Shown: one piece after another, positions 46,001 to 56,440 of the stretch
Layout: each line of letters starts with the position of its first letter
How positions within the stretch are numbered: the first letter of the stretch is position 1
NCBI RefSeq assembly: GCF_051106095.1
Contig: NC_135789.1
Location: 24,423,764 to 24,487,763, forward strand
Source: Pogona vitticeps
Taxonomy: Eukaryota; Chordata; Lepidosauria; Squamata; Agamidae
Length of the DNA stretch: 64,000 bases
Direction of reading: 5' to 3'
The notes under the pieces: model-generated
What the model was told of the DNA's origin: nothing
The model's input: the letters and a program-made list of their open reading frames with translations, nothing else
Databases searched by the model: none
Program-made: the position numbers and the translations under genes

Positions 46001-49000
46001 CCCCAGTTGCCCTTTGGGAGGTGCAGAAGTGTGGGGTGGACGGTGGAAATGTCTTAAACGGTTTGATAAATTTTTTGGGTCAGATGCAAGAGCTGACCAA
46101 GCTATACAGTGCAATTAAGAAGACTCAATCAATCAATCAATAAGTCGCACAATTACAGTTTTATGAAGGCCAAGCCAAGAGTCCAAAGATCAATCGGGCT
46201 GAACATGTTTTTCAGAGAAGAACTAAGCTGATCCCGAGGTTATTAGCACAAATACACAGAGCTTTCTGTCTTAAAGGCTTGGGCACGTGAACCAGTTTCC
46301 CTAAGGAACTCCAGAATGAAAATCCTTCATACAAACCGCTCTTCGGAACGCTGCTATAAATCCAAGGTCGGAAACCGTAAAGAGGTTCAAAAGATGTAAG
46401 CAAAGCAGTGTTTTAAGAAAAGGAGACAACTGTGCAGACAGCGGCGTGCTCTTCATGTACCACATGCTCCTATAGGAGCCTGTGCAGACACTAAAAACTT
46501 CAGCAAAAGGCTTCTCAGAGCTTTAGACCCAGCTTAGAAAGGTATATTTGGGGGGGGGGGGGCTACAGTCAACAATGACCCTCCTGGCTGGATGACTCTG
46601 GAGGCTGTTTTTCTCTTGCCAGACAACCACCGCTGCTTCCTCCACCTTCTCCTCCTGGCTACAGATATTTGAGATGTATTTTGGAGAAGCCACCTTTCCA
46701 AAGGGTAGCTGCAAGGGTCACACAGCATGGAAAGATATGTTCCTATCCATCCCGTCCTGTAAGGGTTTGTTTTTTTCACCCTCAAGAGAAGGCTGCGCAA
46801 AGCCTACAGAGCCTTAAGAAAAAGCCCTCTGGGGGATTTCCAGAAAGGCTGCAGGTTCAAGGGGATATTTCTGAGGAAGGAAAGATGCAGATCAAAGACG
46901 GGAAAGGTCCTGACGGTGCTGGACCACAACTCTCATCAGCCCCCAGGCAGGGGTGAGTGATGCTGAGAAGGGCAACTCAACATCCAGAGGGACAGACACT
47001 CACGCCCTACCTCTTGACGGAAACCTTGGATAGTTTTCCTAAAGCTGCCCTCTAGAAATACAAACACCCAAGGGCTGAGTGAAAAACACGTTGGACATTG
47101 GTAGAAGTCCCTTGCCCAAGAGTCATTTTAAGAGGCTGATTCTTACCTTTCTTCGTTCCCGGCCGAGACGCTCCAAAGAACTTCTTCACGGTCGTCACTT
47201 TCCGTGACTTCTCATTGGTCTTCTTCTCCTCGAACTTTGTGAAAGTGAGCGACTGGGCTCCCGAAGGGTGCTGGGTACTGGCGTAGGCCTCTTCCTCCTC
47301 ACGCTGGAGCCTAGGACACCCGAGGATTTAGTCATTATACACATACACACACACACAGACACACATCGATAGATATATACATGCGGTACATGTTCATCCT
47401 GAGAACCAAAAATACGTAAGAGATGAAAACACAAGCTCTATATTAAATTGGTTACCACCACGGTTCCCTCAAAGGTGGGCAGCTGCACGCGAATCTCAAA
47501 CACACACACACACACACACACGTGCAGGGCTCCTCCTCCTCCTCCATGCACCCACAGCACTCCTTTCCAGCCCCTTTGGCTCCAGTTACAAAAGAACCCT
47601 GTGGGGGGAGGACGAAGTAGCATATGTGAGGGGTAGACTTTGGCTACCACACTCGAAACAAGCAAACAAATTAAACCCATTTAAAAGTATGGGGGGGGGA
47701 GTTTATAAGAGACCCCTCTCTCCTGTCCTTGCTAGACGAGGGGCCTGAAGAACTTGGGGAGGGTCATGTCGGGAGAGACAGTCTTCCCAAAATGTCCTCC
47801 CACATTTCCTGGTGACTGTTATCCTCCTCATCTCTTCCAGGGATGTTGCCTGTCTTGTTACACTCGGCGGCCATAAACACTCTAAATCTCCCCACCCTGT
47901 TTTTATGGATCATGGAGCAGCGGGGGAGACACCGCAGGTGAACCATCATCCTTTCCTTGGCATCCCATCTTTCTCCCAGGCCCCTGACAAGCTTCGTCCT
48001 TCATGCCAGACAACCCACAGGGGGGTCTCTCTCAGTTCTGTGGTTCTTATGATCCTGCCTTGGCAAAGAAGCCGGCAGTTTTCTACCTCTCCTTTGCAGC
48101 CAACTGCCTAGAAGGCGGGGTAAGGAGGAACGGTCGCCACCTGCATGAATGGGCAATCCGGAGCTAGATAACTGAAAAGCCTCATTCAATATCCTCGCAG
48201 TTTTCAGACCCAACACGGAAAGCAGAGGTTCTGAGAGACTGTGACACCACGATTAACAAGACAAAGATGGGTTTGTCCTCAGGTTAAGGGCAAGGTGTCC
48301 TTCAGCAGACACTGTTGACACAACTCAGGGGGAGGAAAGCAAAGAGCTCATGGGGGGGTTGCCTTTGTGAACACCCCCAGCTCAGTGCCCTGCTGCTCCT
48401 TCAACGCTATTCTCTGGGCAAAAGAGACAAAAGGTCTCACTGAGGGGAAAAAAGGCAGTTCAGTGACCTTCTTTCTAGGAAGGTGGTATACGAGAGCAGA
48501 AGAGCCAGGGAGCAATGCCAGAAAAATAAGGGCTGACTGTTCAACATGTCACAAATGTTTATTTATTTATTATATTTATTTAAAATATTTTTACCCCACC
48601 TTTCTCCTTGATAAGGAACCCAGGCGGCTTACAACAGTGAAAGACAATCTTTAAAGTTGGAATCAATGAGTATACAACAGTGGTTAACATCATTAAAACA
48701 CAATACTTAAAGCTACGAACAGTAAGCAAGCCGTTAAAAGAAAAGAGAAACAACCAATGCCCTTCTGAGACACGGGAAACACAAAATACGGAAAACACTA
48801 GCAGGACTAAAAACCCAGTCCTACAAACATGTCTGTTCTTTACAGCGTTGATTTTTTTTCCCACAAGGCACTGTCAAGGTGGAAAGTGCAAACGTTTCTC
48901 ATGGTGGAGGGCCACCAAAGACGAGGCCAGAGGACAGCCACCCACTTCGCCTCCAGAGAATGAGCCAATCCGGGTGGAAAAGTCTACCTTCAAAGGTCAC

Positions 49001-49607
49001 ACGCAGCTTCCCGCACTGCTGAGTAGCTGGTGCTGCTTCCTGAAAACATGTTCTACAGCCGACTGATCAAACACACACACCTTTGTCTTCCCTGCTATGG
49101 CTATAAAACCTCGCCTCTCAGAGGGTGAGGCACCACATGATTCCTTGTCCGCTGAAACTGCTGGAGGTAGTATTGCACACTTGAATGTTTCTCCCGCTTG
49201 CACTGTGCAACACAAGAACGCAGCAAAGCAGACCAGATTGACTGCTCCTTTGTGTCAACTTCAAGCCTAGGATAGGTTGCTTGTGTCTTTTTCAGCAATC
49301 ACCCAGTCCCTCTCTGCATGCGGAGACTTACGGAGACCTCAACGGGGGGGAGCCTCTCAGCAGAAGGTGGTGAGGAATCAGACAAGGCTCTCTGTCGCAC
49401 ACACAAATCAACCAAGGACACTCCTTACCTCTCTGCAAGTTCCCAGTCCTCCTGGATCTGCTTCTGCCGGGCCTTCTGGTACTCCTCCCTCCAACACTTG
49501 GAGCAGTAGCCCTGCCAGGCCAGGTTGCCATAGTAACCACATCCTTTCTTGCACAGCAGCTCGGACTGATCAACGTGGATGCCACGGCGTTCGGACTTGA
49601 GGCTCAT
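30691..49607 (-). CDS. RABGEF1: RABGEF1 (Rabex-5), Rab5 guanine nucleotide exchange factor, complete coding region in nine exons, one of them optional
   Basis: Rabex-5 activates Rab5 on early endosomes, binds ubiquitin, and partners Rabaptin-5. Coding exons on the minus strand are 49607-49429, 47310-47147, (44764-44645 optional), 39494-39325, 36908-36827, 34940-34808, 33540-33449, 32225-31969 and 31089-30691. All have GT-AG borders and compatible phases. Without the optional exon they total 1476 nt, i.e. 491 residues plus stop, the human canonical length. In order the protein has an A20-type zinc finger (Cys19, 23, 35, 38), a ubiquitin-interacting helix with Ala58, an acidic/basic linker, a helical bundle (about 130-230), the Vps9 domain (about 232-375) with Asp313 and Tyr354, both known to be needed for exchange, and a C-terminal coiled coil (about 400-460) for Rabaptin-5. 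It ends QPQVYAG. The start MSLKSERRG matches mammals. No disabling change was seen. Confidence 0.97.
31969..32225 (-). CDS. RABGEF1: RABGEF1 exon 9: Vps9 catalytic core
   Basis: The acceptor is TTCCACAG at 32226 and the donor CTA|GTGAGT. Two bases finish codon 274 and residues 275-359 follow. The exon carries ENEPASADD-type sequence with Asp313, the [14 protein letters not shown] core, and GEDGYYFTN with Tyr354. Asp313 and Tyr354 are the residues known to be required for Rab5 nucleotide exchange, so the enzyme should be active. Confidence 0.97.
33449..33540 (-). CDS. RABGEF1: RABGEF1 exon 8: Vps9 domain
   Basis: The acceptor CTTGCAG is at 33541 and the donor is ACAG|GTATGG. The exon encodes residues 244-273, including [18 protein letters not shown]. 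It is in phase with both neighbours and strongly conserved with the mammalian ALRWVTPQML segment. Confidence 0.95.
34808..34940 (-). CDS. RABGEF1: RABGEF1 exon 7: helical bundle into Vps9 domain
   Basis: The acceptor CTTTTCAG is at 34941 and the donor is ATCAG|GTACGG. The exon encodes the rest of codon 199 and residues 200-242, including [25 protein letters not shown] and KDLTVQKRI. The MTRLYKYVF motif marks entry into the catalytic core in Rabex-5 proteins. Confidence 0.95.
36100..36640 (-). mobile_element. L2 LINE 3' end, antisense
   Basis: The minus-strand frame reads [19 protein letters not shown], then [13 protein letters not shown], typical of the L2 reverse-transcriptase C-terminus. 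The plus strand begins with the reversed L2 tail region. It lies in RABGEF1 intron 5. Confidence 0.75.
36827..36908 (-). CDS. RABGEF1: RABGEF1 exon 6: helical bundle
   Basis: This short exon encodes residues 172-198, starting [16 protein letters not shown] and ending RWKxx across the splice. The acceptor is CTGGCAG and the donor is AAAG|GTATAT, phase 1. It corresponds to the mammalian segment beginning DLSIEEQSE. Confidence 0.94.
37150..37372. mobile_element. pogo/Tigger-like MITE
   Basis: TACAGTAGGAATGGTGTATC at the left, GTTATCCACGGCCTGAAAAT inside, GATATCCATGGGGTTTTC and CTGCAGGGGGAGGGAGC at the right. Same family as the copies at 26945, 50796 and 53083. Confidence 0.65.
37750..38182. mobile_element. 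433-bp palindromic MITE, TA target, unassigned family near pogo/mariner
   Basis: The left end is CAGTGGTGCCTCGCTTAACG; the right end reverse-complemented is CAGTGGTGCCCCGCATAGTG. TA flanks both sides (37748-37749 and 38183-38184). The interior is unusually CG-containing, with paired ATGGCCGCC/GGCGGCCAT, GCATAGCGAT and CATAGGAAC/TTCCTATGGG motifs, so the two arms pair over much of their length. No transposase. The CAGTGG ends with TA target suggest the Tc1-mariner/pogo group. Confidence 0.75.
38360..38985 (-). mobile_element. L2 LINE 3' end, antisense
   Basis: The plus strand starts with reversed tail sequence (TTTTTACCCCACTTTTCTCC) and continues into the reversed C-terminal coding region. 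The minus strand reads [18 protein letters not shown], and a second frame reads AFSVAA-like sequence. RABGEF1 intron 5. Confidence 0.8.
38986..39195 (-). mobile_element. Sauria-type SINE, antisense
   Basis: CTTTCCTACAAGGAGCTCAA is the reversed 3' body and GGGCTTGAACCCAGAACTCC is the reversed tRNA box-B region. It directly adjoins the L2 fragment and ends about 130 bases before RABGEF1 exon 5. Confidence 0.5.
39325..39494 (-). CDS. RABGEF1: RABGEF1 exon 5: linker and start of helical bundle
   Basis: The acceptor CCCCCAG is at 39495 and the donor CGG|GTAAGT ends the exon. Two bases complete codon 115, then residues 116-171 follow, including [17 protein letters not shown] and a final MHHKR. The conserved EAKAPSPSI segment is characteristic of Rabex-5. 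The exon ends in phase 0. Confidence 0.95.
41040..41170. repeat. TTTAAATC-rich dispersed repeat fragment
   Basis: GGGTGGATTCAATTTTAATC then GATTTGATTTAAATCAC and TTTTAAATCTGATT. The word GATTTAAATC recurs in a family I have seen across vertebrates; class unknown to me. Confidence 0.35.
41574..41736. mobile_element. 163-bp palindromic MITE
   Basis: The left end CCGTATTTTTCTCACCATAA pairs with the reverse complement of the right end, CCGTATTTTTCGCTCCATAA, over about 28 bases with few mismatches. The internal words TGCGTCTTATAGAGCGAA and GGTGCATCTTATGGA repeat the terminal theme. No clear target duplication. Superfamily not assigned. Confidence 0.7.
42291..42470 (+). mobile_element. Sauria-type SINE with BovB-like tail
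   Basis: The tRNA-like head CGGTGTGGCGCAGTGGGGAG has box B as GGTTCAAATCCCC. It ends in a BovB-type tail, GGCTATGACTTGATGGCATA followed by AACACA. Confidence 0.7.
42840..42980. mobile_element. hAT-like MITE, second copy
   Basis: CCAACCCTGGGTCCCCGGAT and GGACTACAACTCCCAGAAAT pair with GGGAATTGAAGTCCAAGAAC and ATCTGGGGACCCAAAGGTTG. Same family as 4032-4167. Confidence 0.6.
44645..44764 (-). CDS. RABGEF1: Candidate 120-nt cassette exon of RABGEF1 (40 residues, symmetric phase 1-1)
   Basis: On the minus strand a pyrimidine-rich tract ending TTATTCTAG is followed by 120 nt that stay open in the one frame set by exon 3, and then by GAAG|GTAACA. Entry and exit are both phase 1, so the exon can be included or skipped without changing the downstream frame. 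The added peptide begins [13 protein letters not shown], contains [11 protein letters not shown], and ends ELASPTE. It would sit after residue 114, between the ubiquitin-binding N-terminus and the helical bundle. The 491-residue human protein as I know it lacks this segment. It could be a tissue-specific or lineage-specific exon, or a chance open stretch. Open frame, splice signals and phase symmetry together favour a real exon. Confidence 0.6.
44765..47146 (-). other. RABGEF1: RABGEF1 intron between exon 3 and the cassette
   Basis: About 2.4 kb. Low-complexity runs only (G run at 46549-46562; AATCA units near 46125-46141). No further exon with compatible phases was found. Confidence 0.5.
47147..47310 (-). 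CDS. RABGEF1: RABGEF1 exon 3: end of ubiquitin-binding helix and linker
   Basis: The first base completes Arg60. The exon then encodes residues 61-114, including the acidic REEEEA segment, a KFEEKK stretch and a KVTTVKKFF segment. It ends AAG AAA G|GTAAGA in phase 1. The acceptor is CCTAG at 47311. The phase matches both the next constitutive exon and the optional exon at 44645-44764. Confidence 0.94.
47338..47521. repeat. Two short (CA)n microsatellites
   Basis: CA runs at about 47338-47363 and 47498-47521, in RABGEF1 intron 2 close to exon 3. Confidence 0.85.
48555..48880 (-). mobile_element. L2 LINE 3' tail, antisense
   Basis: TTATTTATTTATTATATTTA then TTTTTACCCCACCTTTCTCC and CCCAGGCGGCTTACAACAGT, the reversed 3' UTR of the same L2 family as 38360 and 53590. 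RABGEF1 intron 2. Confidence 0.7.
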
Positions 49608-49614
49608 CTTGCTC
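49429..49614 (-). CDS. RABGEF1: RABGEF1 exon 2: start codon, A20 zinc finger, most of the ubiquitin-binding helix
   Basis: The exon opens after a pyrimidine-rich tract ending in CAG at 49615. Seven noncoding bases (GAGCAAG) precede the ATG at 49607. It encodes residues 1-59 and two bases of codon 60, ending in AG|GTAAGG. Cys19, Cys23, Cys35 and Cys38 of the A20 finger are present, followed by a helix with Trp55 and Ala58. The start was chosen because [15 protein letters not shown] is the mammalian N-terminus. An upstream in-frame ATG at 49688 lies on the intron side of the acceptor. Confidence 0.96.
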
Positions 49615-50514
49615 CTGCCGGAGAAAAAGAAGGAGAGGTTGCTGGTGGAACCTTTATTTTGGGGACACTCAAAAAGGCTGCCGGGCAAACAAGGACAAAC
49701 TGCGCCCAGAGGGAAGGGCCCACATTCAGCCCCCTCCCTTCAAAAGGTTCAAAGCAGGTGACAACAAGGGCATTTCCACAGTGTAGACCCCTTGTTATGC
49801 AACCCTACAGCAAGGCACTCAGAAGAGATTAACCTGGATTTCCACAGTTTAACAGAGGCAGAGGGCCACAAGATTTAGCCGCAAGAGGATACAAGACAGA
49901 AAAACAAGGACAATCATCAGGGCCCACCGCTACAGACCGTCAACAACTGGATTTAAAAGCAGGAGAACTGAGGAAATGTGCACAGATGTTAGGAACACAA
50001 ACTTGTTGTTACACTTATGCATTTATTATGGAGGAATCTGTGGTTTTTAAAGCAGAGCGAGTCTTACATCTTTTACGTTACTAAGAGTTATGATTTTACA
50101 GGAACGCTGCCAAGAGCCTTTACCTTCACAGCTACAAAATATAGCTCCCCAATACAGTCACTGTCTCTTGCTCTCTCTCTCTCTCCTTTAAAACTACCTG
50201 TTATTCCAAAATATCCCATTACTACCAGCATTATGGAAGGACTGACGGACGCTGAGAGGTCAGGGACTTGGTAAAGGATGCCTAAAAAGTGCTTTCCAAC
50301 AGATACTCTGGGTCGCTGCCTGAAGCTGGTTCTTGCCTCCCAATCCCCAGCTTGTCTCATATCTAATCGATCCCTACCAGCTACGTCACAGGCATCATCA
50401 GCCCCAAAAGATCTCAAGGGACTGCTGGGTATGTACCACCATTATTAATAGCAAACACGCTCTCAAGCACTGAACATCCAGCTTGCAGTTGTCCGCAGGC
50501 CATTAGGGCTTGCG

Positions 50515-50575
50515 GTCCTTTCAAGGAGAAAGGTGGGGTAAAAATATTTGAAATAACCAAACAAATGAATAAAAT
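50515..50575 (+). mobile_element. L2-type tail fragment
   Basis: CCTTTCAAGGAGAAAGGTGG then GGTAAAAATATTTGAAATAA is the sense orientation of the L2 3' tail. Confidence 0.5.
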
Positions 50576-50795
50576 GAGACGGGGGAGGAAAGAGAATCAT
50601 CCGATTTTCATTGTTTGTGTGGCTCCCAGTCCTTTCCCCAGACTCCTCCCGATAGAACATTCTTTGGCTGAAAAAGCAGAAATGAGGTCTGATGGGGAGG
50701 AACCTGGTGTTGTCCAGTGAAAACTGGTCACTGAAACTTGGCCACCCTAGTTCACAAACACTGGCAGGCAAGGTTTCCCTTCCTGATATTCTGTA

Positions 50796-51135
50796 CAGTA
50801 GGACCCACATATCTGCAGGGCATTGGTTCCAAGGCCCCTATAGCTGCTGAGATCCACAGATAATAACAAACACTATACATAGCGTGGTTTAAAAAAAACA
50901 GAAACATGTGTTTTCACTATGTATTACTAGAACTGGCCATTAAAGGGAGCTAGAGACAATGCAATACAGTATACAGTATTCTTCAACAAGAACATATTGC
51001 ATGGTCTCTGGCTCCCCCAGTGGCCAGTTCTTGTAGATACATGGTGAAAATATACATTTCTAGTTATTGTCTTTTAATATTTTTTTATTGTGGATAAGTG
51101 AAACTGCTAATACTGATACAAGGGTCTTATTGTTC
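50796..51135. mobile_element. pogo/Tigger-like MITE, longest copy
   Basis: Starts ACAGTAGGACCCACATATCT and ends near GTGGATAAGTGAAACTGC and GATACAAGGGTCTTATTGTT. The middle holds two opposed copies of an internal unit (AGAACTGGCCATTAAAGGGA and CCCCAGTGGCCAGTTCTTGT), so it is itself a partial inverted repeat. RABGEF1 intron 1. Confidence 0.7.
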
Positions 51136-53082
51136 TTCAACTTCAGAAACCCTAGTTGCCAAGGCCAGTGGTCAAGGGTTATGGACTTCTTGTCCAGTGC
51201 CCTTGGAGGGCTCTACAGGTTCCCCACCCCACTTTAAGAGGAACTCCTGCAGCAAACCAGCTATTCGATCTAACACCACAGCAGACTAGAATCCAAGCCA
51301 TCATACAGGTACAGAGATTCACAGATCCAGGGGCAGGGAGGGGCTGCTCAGCACCACCAGCAGAAAAGTCTGTCGAAAGAGCATGACTGGATCCCTTTGC
51401 TCCAAAATTTCCTCCTATCGGAAGCCAAGAACCCTACCGATGGGAAAAGCACAACTCTGAGGTCCTTCCTCTTCTGGGAAAAGATGGGTTCTCACAACCA
51501 CCATGCAATTTCAAACTAAGAAACTATATATTTAGACTTTCTTTAAAAAGGAAGCGGTGGGGAGACATCCATGTGCCATGCTCCAGAGAGAAGGAGGCAG
51601 GCGGCAGGGAGGCCAGATATTGTGATGGCCATTAACTTAATCACCAGGAAAGAGAAGAGGAAATGGCTGCCATTAAGATCTATAATGCAACATAAGCATT
51701 TTTATACAACTGACTCAAGGTGCATGGCAAGGAGAAAAGAAAGGACTGGATCACCAGGTTGCACCTTCTTTGGAAGACTTCAAGGACACCAGGCAGACTA
51801 AAAAGCCAAAAAAGGAGAGCAACTTGGGAGCAACCCAAGGGCACATAGAAAGCAGAAAGTATCACAGCAGAGTTCTGTGTCAACTCAACTGAAAGATAGA
51901 GCAGAACATCCCTCAATCCTTCCCTACCTGACAAATTGGCAACAGGGCAAGCGGGAGACCCTTCAGCCAGTGCTGAGAGGCAAACGTCTTTAGCAGGACA
52001 CGAGGGAGTTTCCCCAACCTCGGTAAATGTTTGCTTTTGTTGAGTCATGCGCTGCCACAGAGAGAGGAACTCAAGAATGTCTCTGGTATTCAAGGAAGTT
52101 TCCACTCCCATTGGAAGGAAGAAATAAGCCCAGGATGACTTCATCCCCAGCATTTTCCATGAATCCTCAGACTAAGAAACAACTTGATCTGACAGCCAGC
52201 TCAGCTGACAGCTGACTGACTTGGCTTTCAGGAACTGAATCCAGAAAAGGAGTCTCCCAGCAGCTGGGATCCTGCAACATGAACCAAAACCAGGCAGCAC
52301 TCTGAAAGGAAAACCTGGGGGCAGCCTCCAGAGAGCTCGTGGACTAGGATCTGGGGTGGCCACAAGTCCACAGGCAGCTAGAATTAGAAAAAAGCAGAAC
52401 GACATACTAGCTTGTCTTTCTGTAGCAAAAATAAGACTTGCAGAATTCAGCTAAGCAGGCACTGGGCCCTACGAAATTTGTGGCAACCACTCTCTAAGCT
52501 GCTGCAGGGATCCATTTTCCAGGCGAACGATGAGATGGGCAGATGATTAGGGCAGGGGCCAAGAAACAAACATGAATGGTATTCTCTGGCTTTTTCACCC
52601 CATTCATCAAGCCGTTTTCCAAAGGGCCATTTCATGGGTGAAATGATCCTCAAACACAACTGCGAAAAAAAACCAACACCACCCACCAAAGCCTGTTCGC
52701 CAAAAGGGAAATCCGAGAGCATTTTGCTAAACGTGGTTCCAGCACTTCATGCACATGCATGCACGCACAAACAAACGAGATCCCTAGATCCTCTTATTGC
52801 CACTGAAAGCAAAGTCATTTTATTGTCAGTAGTACATACAGCAAGGAAGAAGGGAGGGAGAGGAAAGGGTCCCCAGCAGGGCTCTGGATAGGGCCCCTTA
52901 GTGGCCTCCTAGGGCTGAACCCGGAAACCTAGACAGGGCTTTCAAGATGGACTGCTTCTGCATATGGATTAGGACATGATCAATGTCATCTGTGCAATGG
53001 AACCTGTTAAGTTGTTATGTATCATTATAAGGCATAACGTATTATTTTTAATTCCGTCACCTGATTAATGGTCATACATACA

Positions 53083-53312
53083 CAGTAGGATTCCCCCATC
53101 CACAGGATCAGTATCTATTGATACACTTATCCGCTGATTGAAATAATAAAACCTCCCAGAAATACCTTTTTATATTTATTTTCATGGTGTATTTACTAGA
53201 ACTGGCCAACAGACAGAGCCAGAGATCATGCAATGTGCAGTATAGCATTCCATGTTTTTCAGCATCCACGGTCAGGGGGAGCTGGAACCGATCCCCACAC
53301 ATATCGAGGCCT
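53083..53312. mobile_element. pogo/Tigger-like MITE
   Basis: CAGTAGGATTCCCCCATCCA at the left; ACTAGAACTGGCCAACAGAC inside; GCATCCACGGTCAGGGGGAG and CGATCCCCACACATATCGAG at the right. Confidence 0.65.
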
Positions 53313-54085
53313 TATATTTATTTTACATTACATTGAAAGTTCTTTAAGTTATTTTTCAAATAAAAAAATTGTGGGGAGACGCTATTGGATGAAAAAGAAT
53401 GTAGCCAGGAATCAACAGGATAAGGCCAGCAGCATAAAAGGCGGTCATTCACTCCCATGGGAACTCACTACCATAAGTCGGCCGCCTAGAACCTCGTCTG
53501 CCCTAATTCTGTCTTTTCTCCACCCATCCAGCGGCTTTTTCCTTCAGCCTTACCCGCTCCAAGGAACCATGAAAAAAATCAGGGTTGCTTAGGAGATTTG
53601 TTTTATTTATTTACTTATTTTAAAACCTTTTTACCCTGCCTTTTTTCCTTTAAAAGGACCCAAGGCAGCTTACATTATTAAAAATACAATATTAAAACTA
53701 AAAACAGCGAATTATTCCAACACTGCAAAAATAAATAACATCATATTAAGAATCTTGGGTAAAGCAAGATTTTGACCTAGAAGCAATAAAACACAAACAA
53801 TCCCATTTAAAAATCTCTCCTAGCCAACTAGTTACTCCGGTAAAGCCTGTCTGAAGAGAAAGGTCTTTTGCCTGCTTGAAGGAGGTCAGCAAAGATGGGG
53901 CCATGCAGAGGAGGTCAGCCTGGCTTCCAGTGGCAGGGAGTTCCAGAGTCTGGGAGCAGCCTCAAGGAAGGCCCTTCCTCAAACACAGCTGGGAAGGTAG
54001 CAGGACAGAAAGAAAGGCTTCCCCTAATGATCTTAGCAGTCCAGCAGGGTCATAAATGGAGACCGGTTCACTGAGATGTAGAAAC

Positions 54086-54680
<595 letters not shown>

Positions 54681-54736
<56 letters not shown>

Positions 54737-54751
54737 GTAGATAGATAGATT
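54681..54751. repeat. (GATA)n microsatellite
   Basis: About 17 GATA units with one GGTA variant. Confidence 0.97.
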
Positions 54752-54826
54752 TGTGTTTTTTTGCTGTAAGCCACCTAGAGTGGTCTTAACTGACCAGATA
54801 TACGGGATATAAATAAAATAAAATAA

Positions 54827-54827
54827 A

Positions 54828-54900
<73 letters not shown>
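54827..54900. repeat. (TTA)n microsatellite, L2 terminal repeat
   Basis: About 24 perfect ATT/TTA units following AAATAAAATAAAAT. This is the terminal simple repeat of the inserted L2-type element. Confidence 0.95.
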
Positions 54901-54901
<1 letters not shown>

Positions 54902-55379
54902 GAGATGGCTTGGACCCAAGGCATTTAGGGATTTATCGCTAATGGAAGAGATGCCATATCAAACAGATTTTTCAAGCAAGCTTGTTCCCAATGACAAGGT
55001 GCCTAAGAAATGGGTTACTGAGTTTTGATGGTTGTTTTAGGTTTTTCAGGCTGTTTGGCCGTGTTCTAGAGAGTTTTGTTTGGGATGTCTGCGCTTTTGG
55101 TTCAATTGGGTTTTTTCCCCTCCATTCCCTTCATTTTATTATTTTTAATATGCTAAGTAAGCCATATCATATCCTCTTCATGAGATAGGCAAGGCATAGA
55201 CATTTCCAAACAAAAGTTATTTTCCCAAATGAATTCCCAAACATTCTGAATGAATTAATCACGGCATTTGGGGATAAAAACAAGGAGAGATCCCCGTGGG
55301 TTGTCCAGAGTAAAAGGAAAACATGTAAAGTTAACTTTAATCTCACTTTTAATTCTGTTTATGTTTTCTGATGCTAATA

Positions 55380-55470
55380 TTGCTGTTGTATATCACCCAG
55401 AGTGGCCATTGTTATCAAACAAATAGATAGACAGATAATATAGATAAACATGAAATAAACGCATTTATAA
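55380..55470 (+). mobile_element. L2-type tail fragment, sense
   Basis: TTGTATATCACCCAGAGTGG and CAAATAGATAGACAGATAAT match the L2 terminus wording at 54765-54830. Confidence 0.45.
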
Positions 55471-55814
55471 ATTAGGTAAATAATAAATAAATGCATAAAG
55501 TAATAATTACACAACTAAATTTACAAACAAACAAAACTGATAAATAAATCTAATACGCCCTTACCTGTCCTCTCGCCCATCCGTTAACTCTCCTCATAGC
55601 CATGGCTTTCAATTTTTATTATGTTACCTCTGAGTACCTGTGATGCTTACTGAACTACAGCACTACCAAAAGCAGGTTTAAACAAATTACCTATTACTGA
55701 TAAAAACTGTACAACTTCTGAGTTTATGAGGGCGGCGGAAAGAGAACTGAGGCCTCTCCCTCCTCACAACAACCCTGCTAAGTCGACCAAGCCCTTTCTT
55801 TTTTTTAAAATCGT

Positions 55815-55860
55815 TTCGTTTAGTCGTTTAGTCGTGTCCGACTCTTCGTGATTTTTCCTC
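55815..55860 (-). mobile_element. BovB/Sauria-SINE tail scrap, antisense
   Basis: TTTAGTCGTTTAGTCGTGTC then CGACTCTTCGTGA is the reversed 3' tail of the BovB group. It lies about 150 bases from the RABGEF1 CpG island. Confidence 0.6.
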
Positions 55861-55964
55861 TCGTCGTCCGTGCAGGACTCTTGCGACTGACAAAATTAAG
55901 ACCGGGCTACGTAATTAAATTAATTATAATAATTACAATTTCTCTCCCCCCGCCCCCACATTTT

Positions 55965-56440
55965 AGGTTTGGCACCACCATCACCTCCCACCCCCACCCG
56001 CGCTTCGCCTCACCTGGGTCGCTTCGGCCTCGGCCTGGCCCTCCGCCGCCTCGGGGCCTTTTTCCCGCCCGAGCCCCGCGCTTCCCGCTTCGGCTCGCTT
56101 CGTCCGTCGCCTCAGAGTCTGTCGTTCCTTCGCCCTCCTCCCGGTTCCTCTCACACTACGCCCGCCTTTCAGCGCGCTGGCGTCACTTCCTCCCACAGCG
56201 GAAGGGCGTGTCTGGTCGCCCGGCTGCTCCAGATCATCGAGTCTTCCTCGGCAGAGCGGCCTCACGCCTCCACTCACCCGGTTCGCCCGCTCTCCCAGAA
56301 GGCCACGCGCGGGACGCGCTGTAGAGCCACGAAAAGAGAAGAGTGCCGCGAATGTGCGTTGGATCATTGAAGGAGGAGCCTCCTCTATCTGGACATGATG
56401 ATAAAGGGGCGGGATCTCCACAAGGCCACGCCCACAGCAA
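55965..56440 (-). promoter_or_regulatory. RABGEF1: CpG-island promoter of RABGEF1
   Basis: This is the densest CpG block in the right half of the window, in otherwise AT-rich DNA, and sits exactly where the RABGEF1 5' end is expected. GC-box motifs lie at 56406-56413 (GGGGCGGG) and 56426-56433 (CCACGCCC). ETS-type cores lie at 56185-56190 (ACTTCC, i.e. GGAAGT on the minus strand) and 56199-56206. A TGACGC half-site on the minus strand overlaps 56180-56185. No TATA box is seen, consistent with a housekeeping promoter. Confidence 0.7.
56014..56250 (-). other. RABGEF1: Probable noncoding first exon of RABGEF1
   Basis: On the minus strand a strong donor (GACCCAG|GTGAGG, exon end 56014) lies inside a CpG island, upstream of the ATG-bearing exon whose acceptor is at 49615. 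Mammalian RABGEF1 also begins with a noncoding exon in a CpG island. The 5' end is approximate because no TATA box or sharp start element is visible. Confidence 0.55.

Noticed and set aside
49608-49688. Upstream in-frame ATG extending RABGEF1 by 27 residues
   Set aside because: It lies on the intron side of the acceptor at 49615; the extension translates the polypyrimidine tract.
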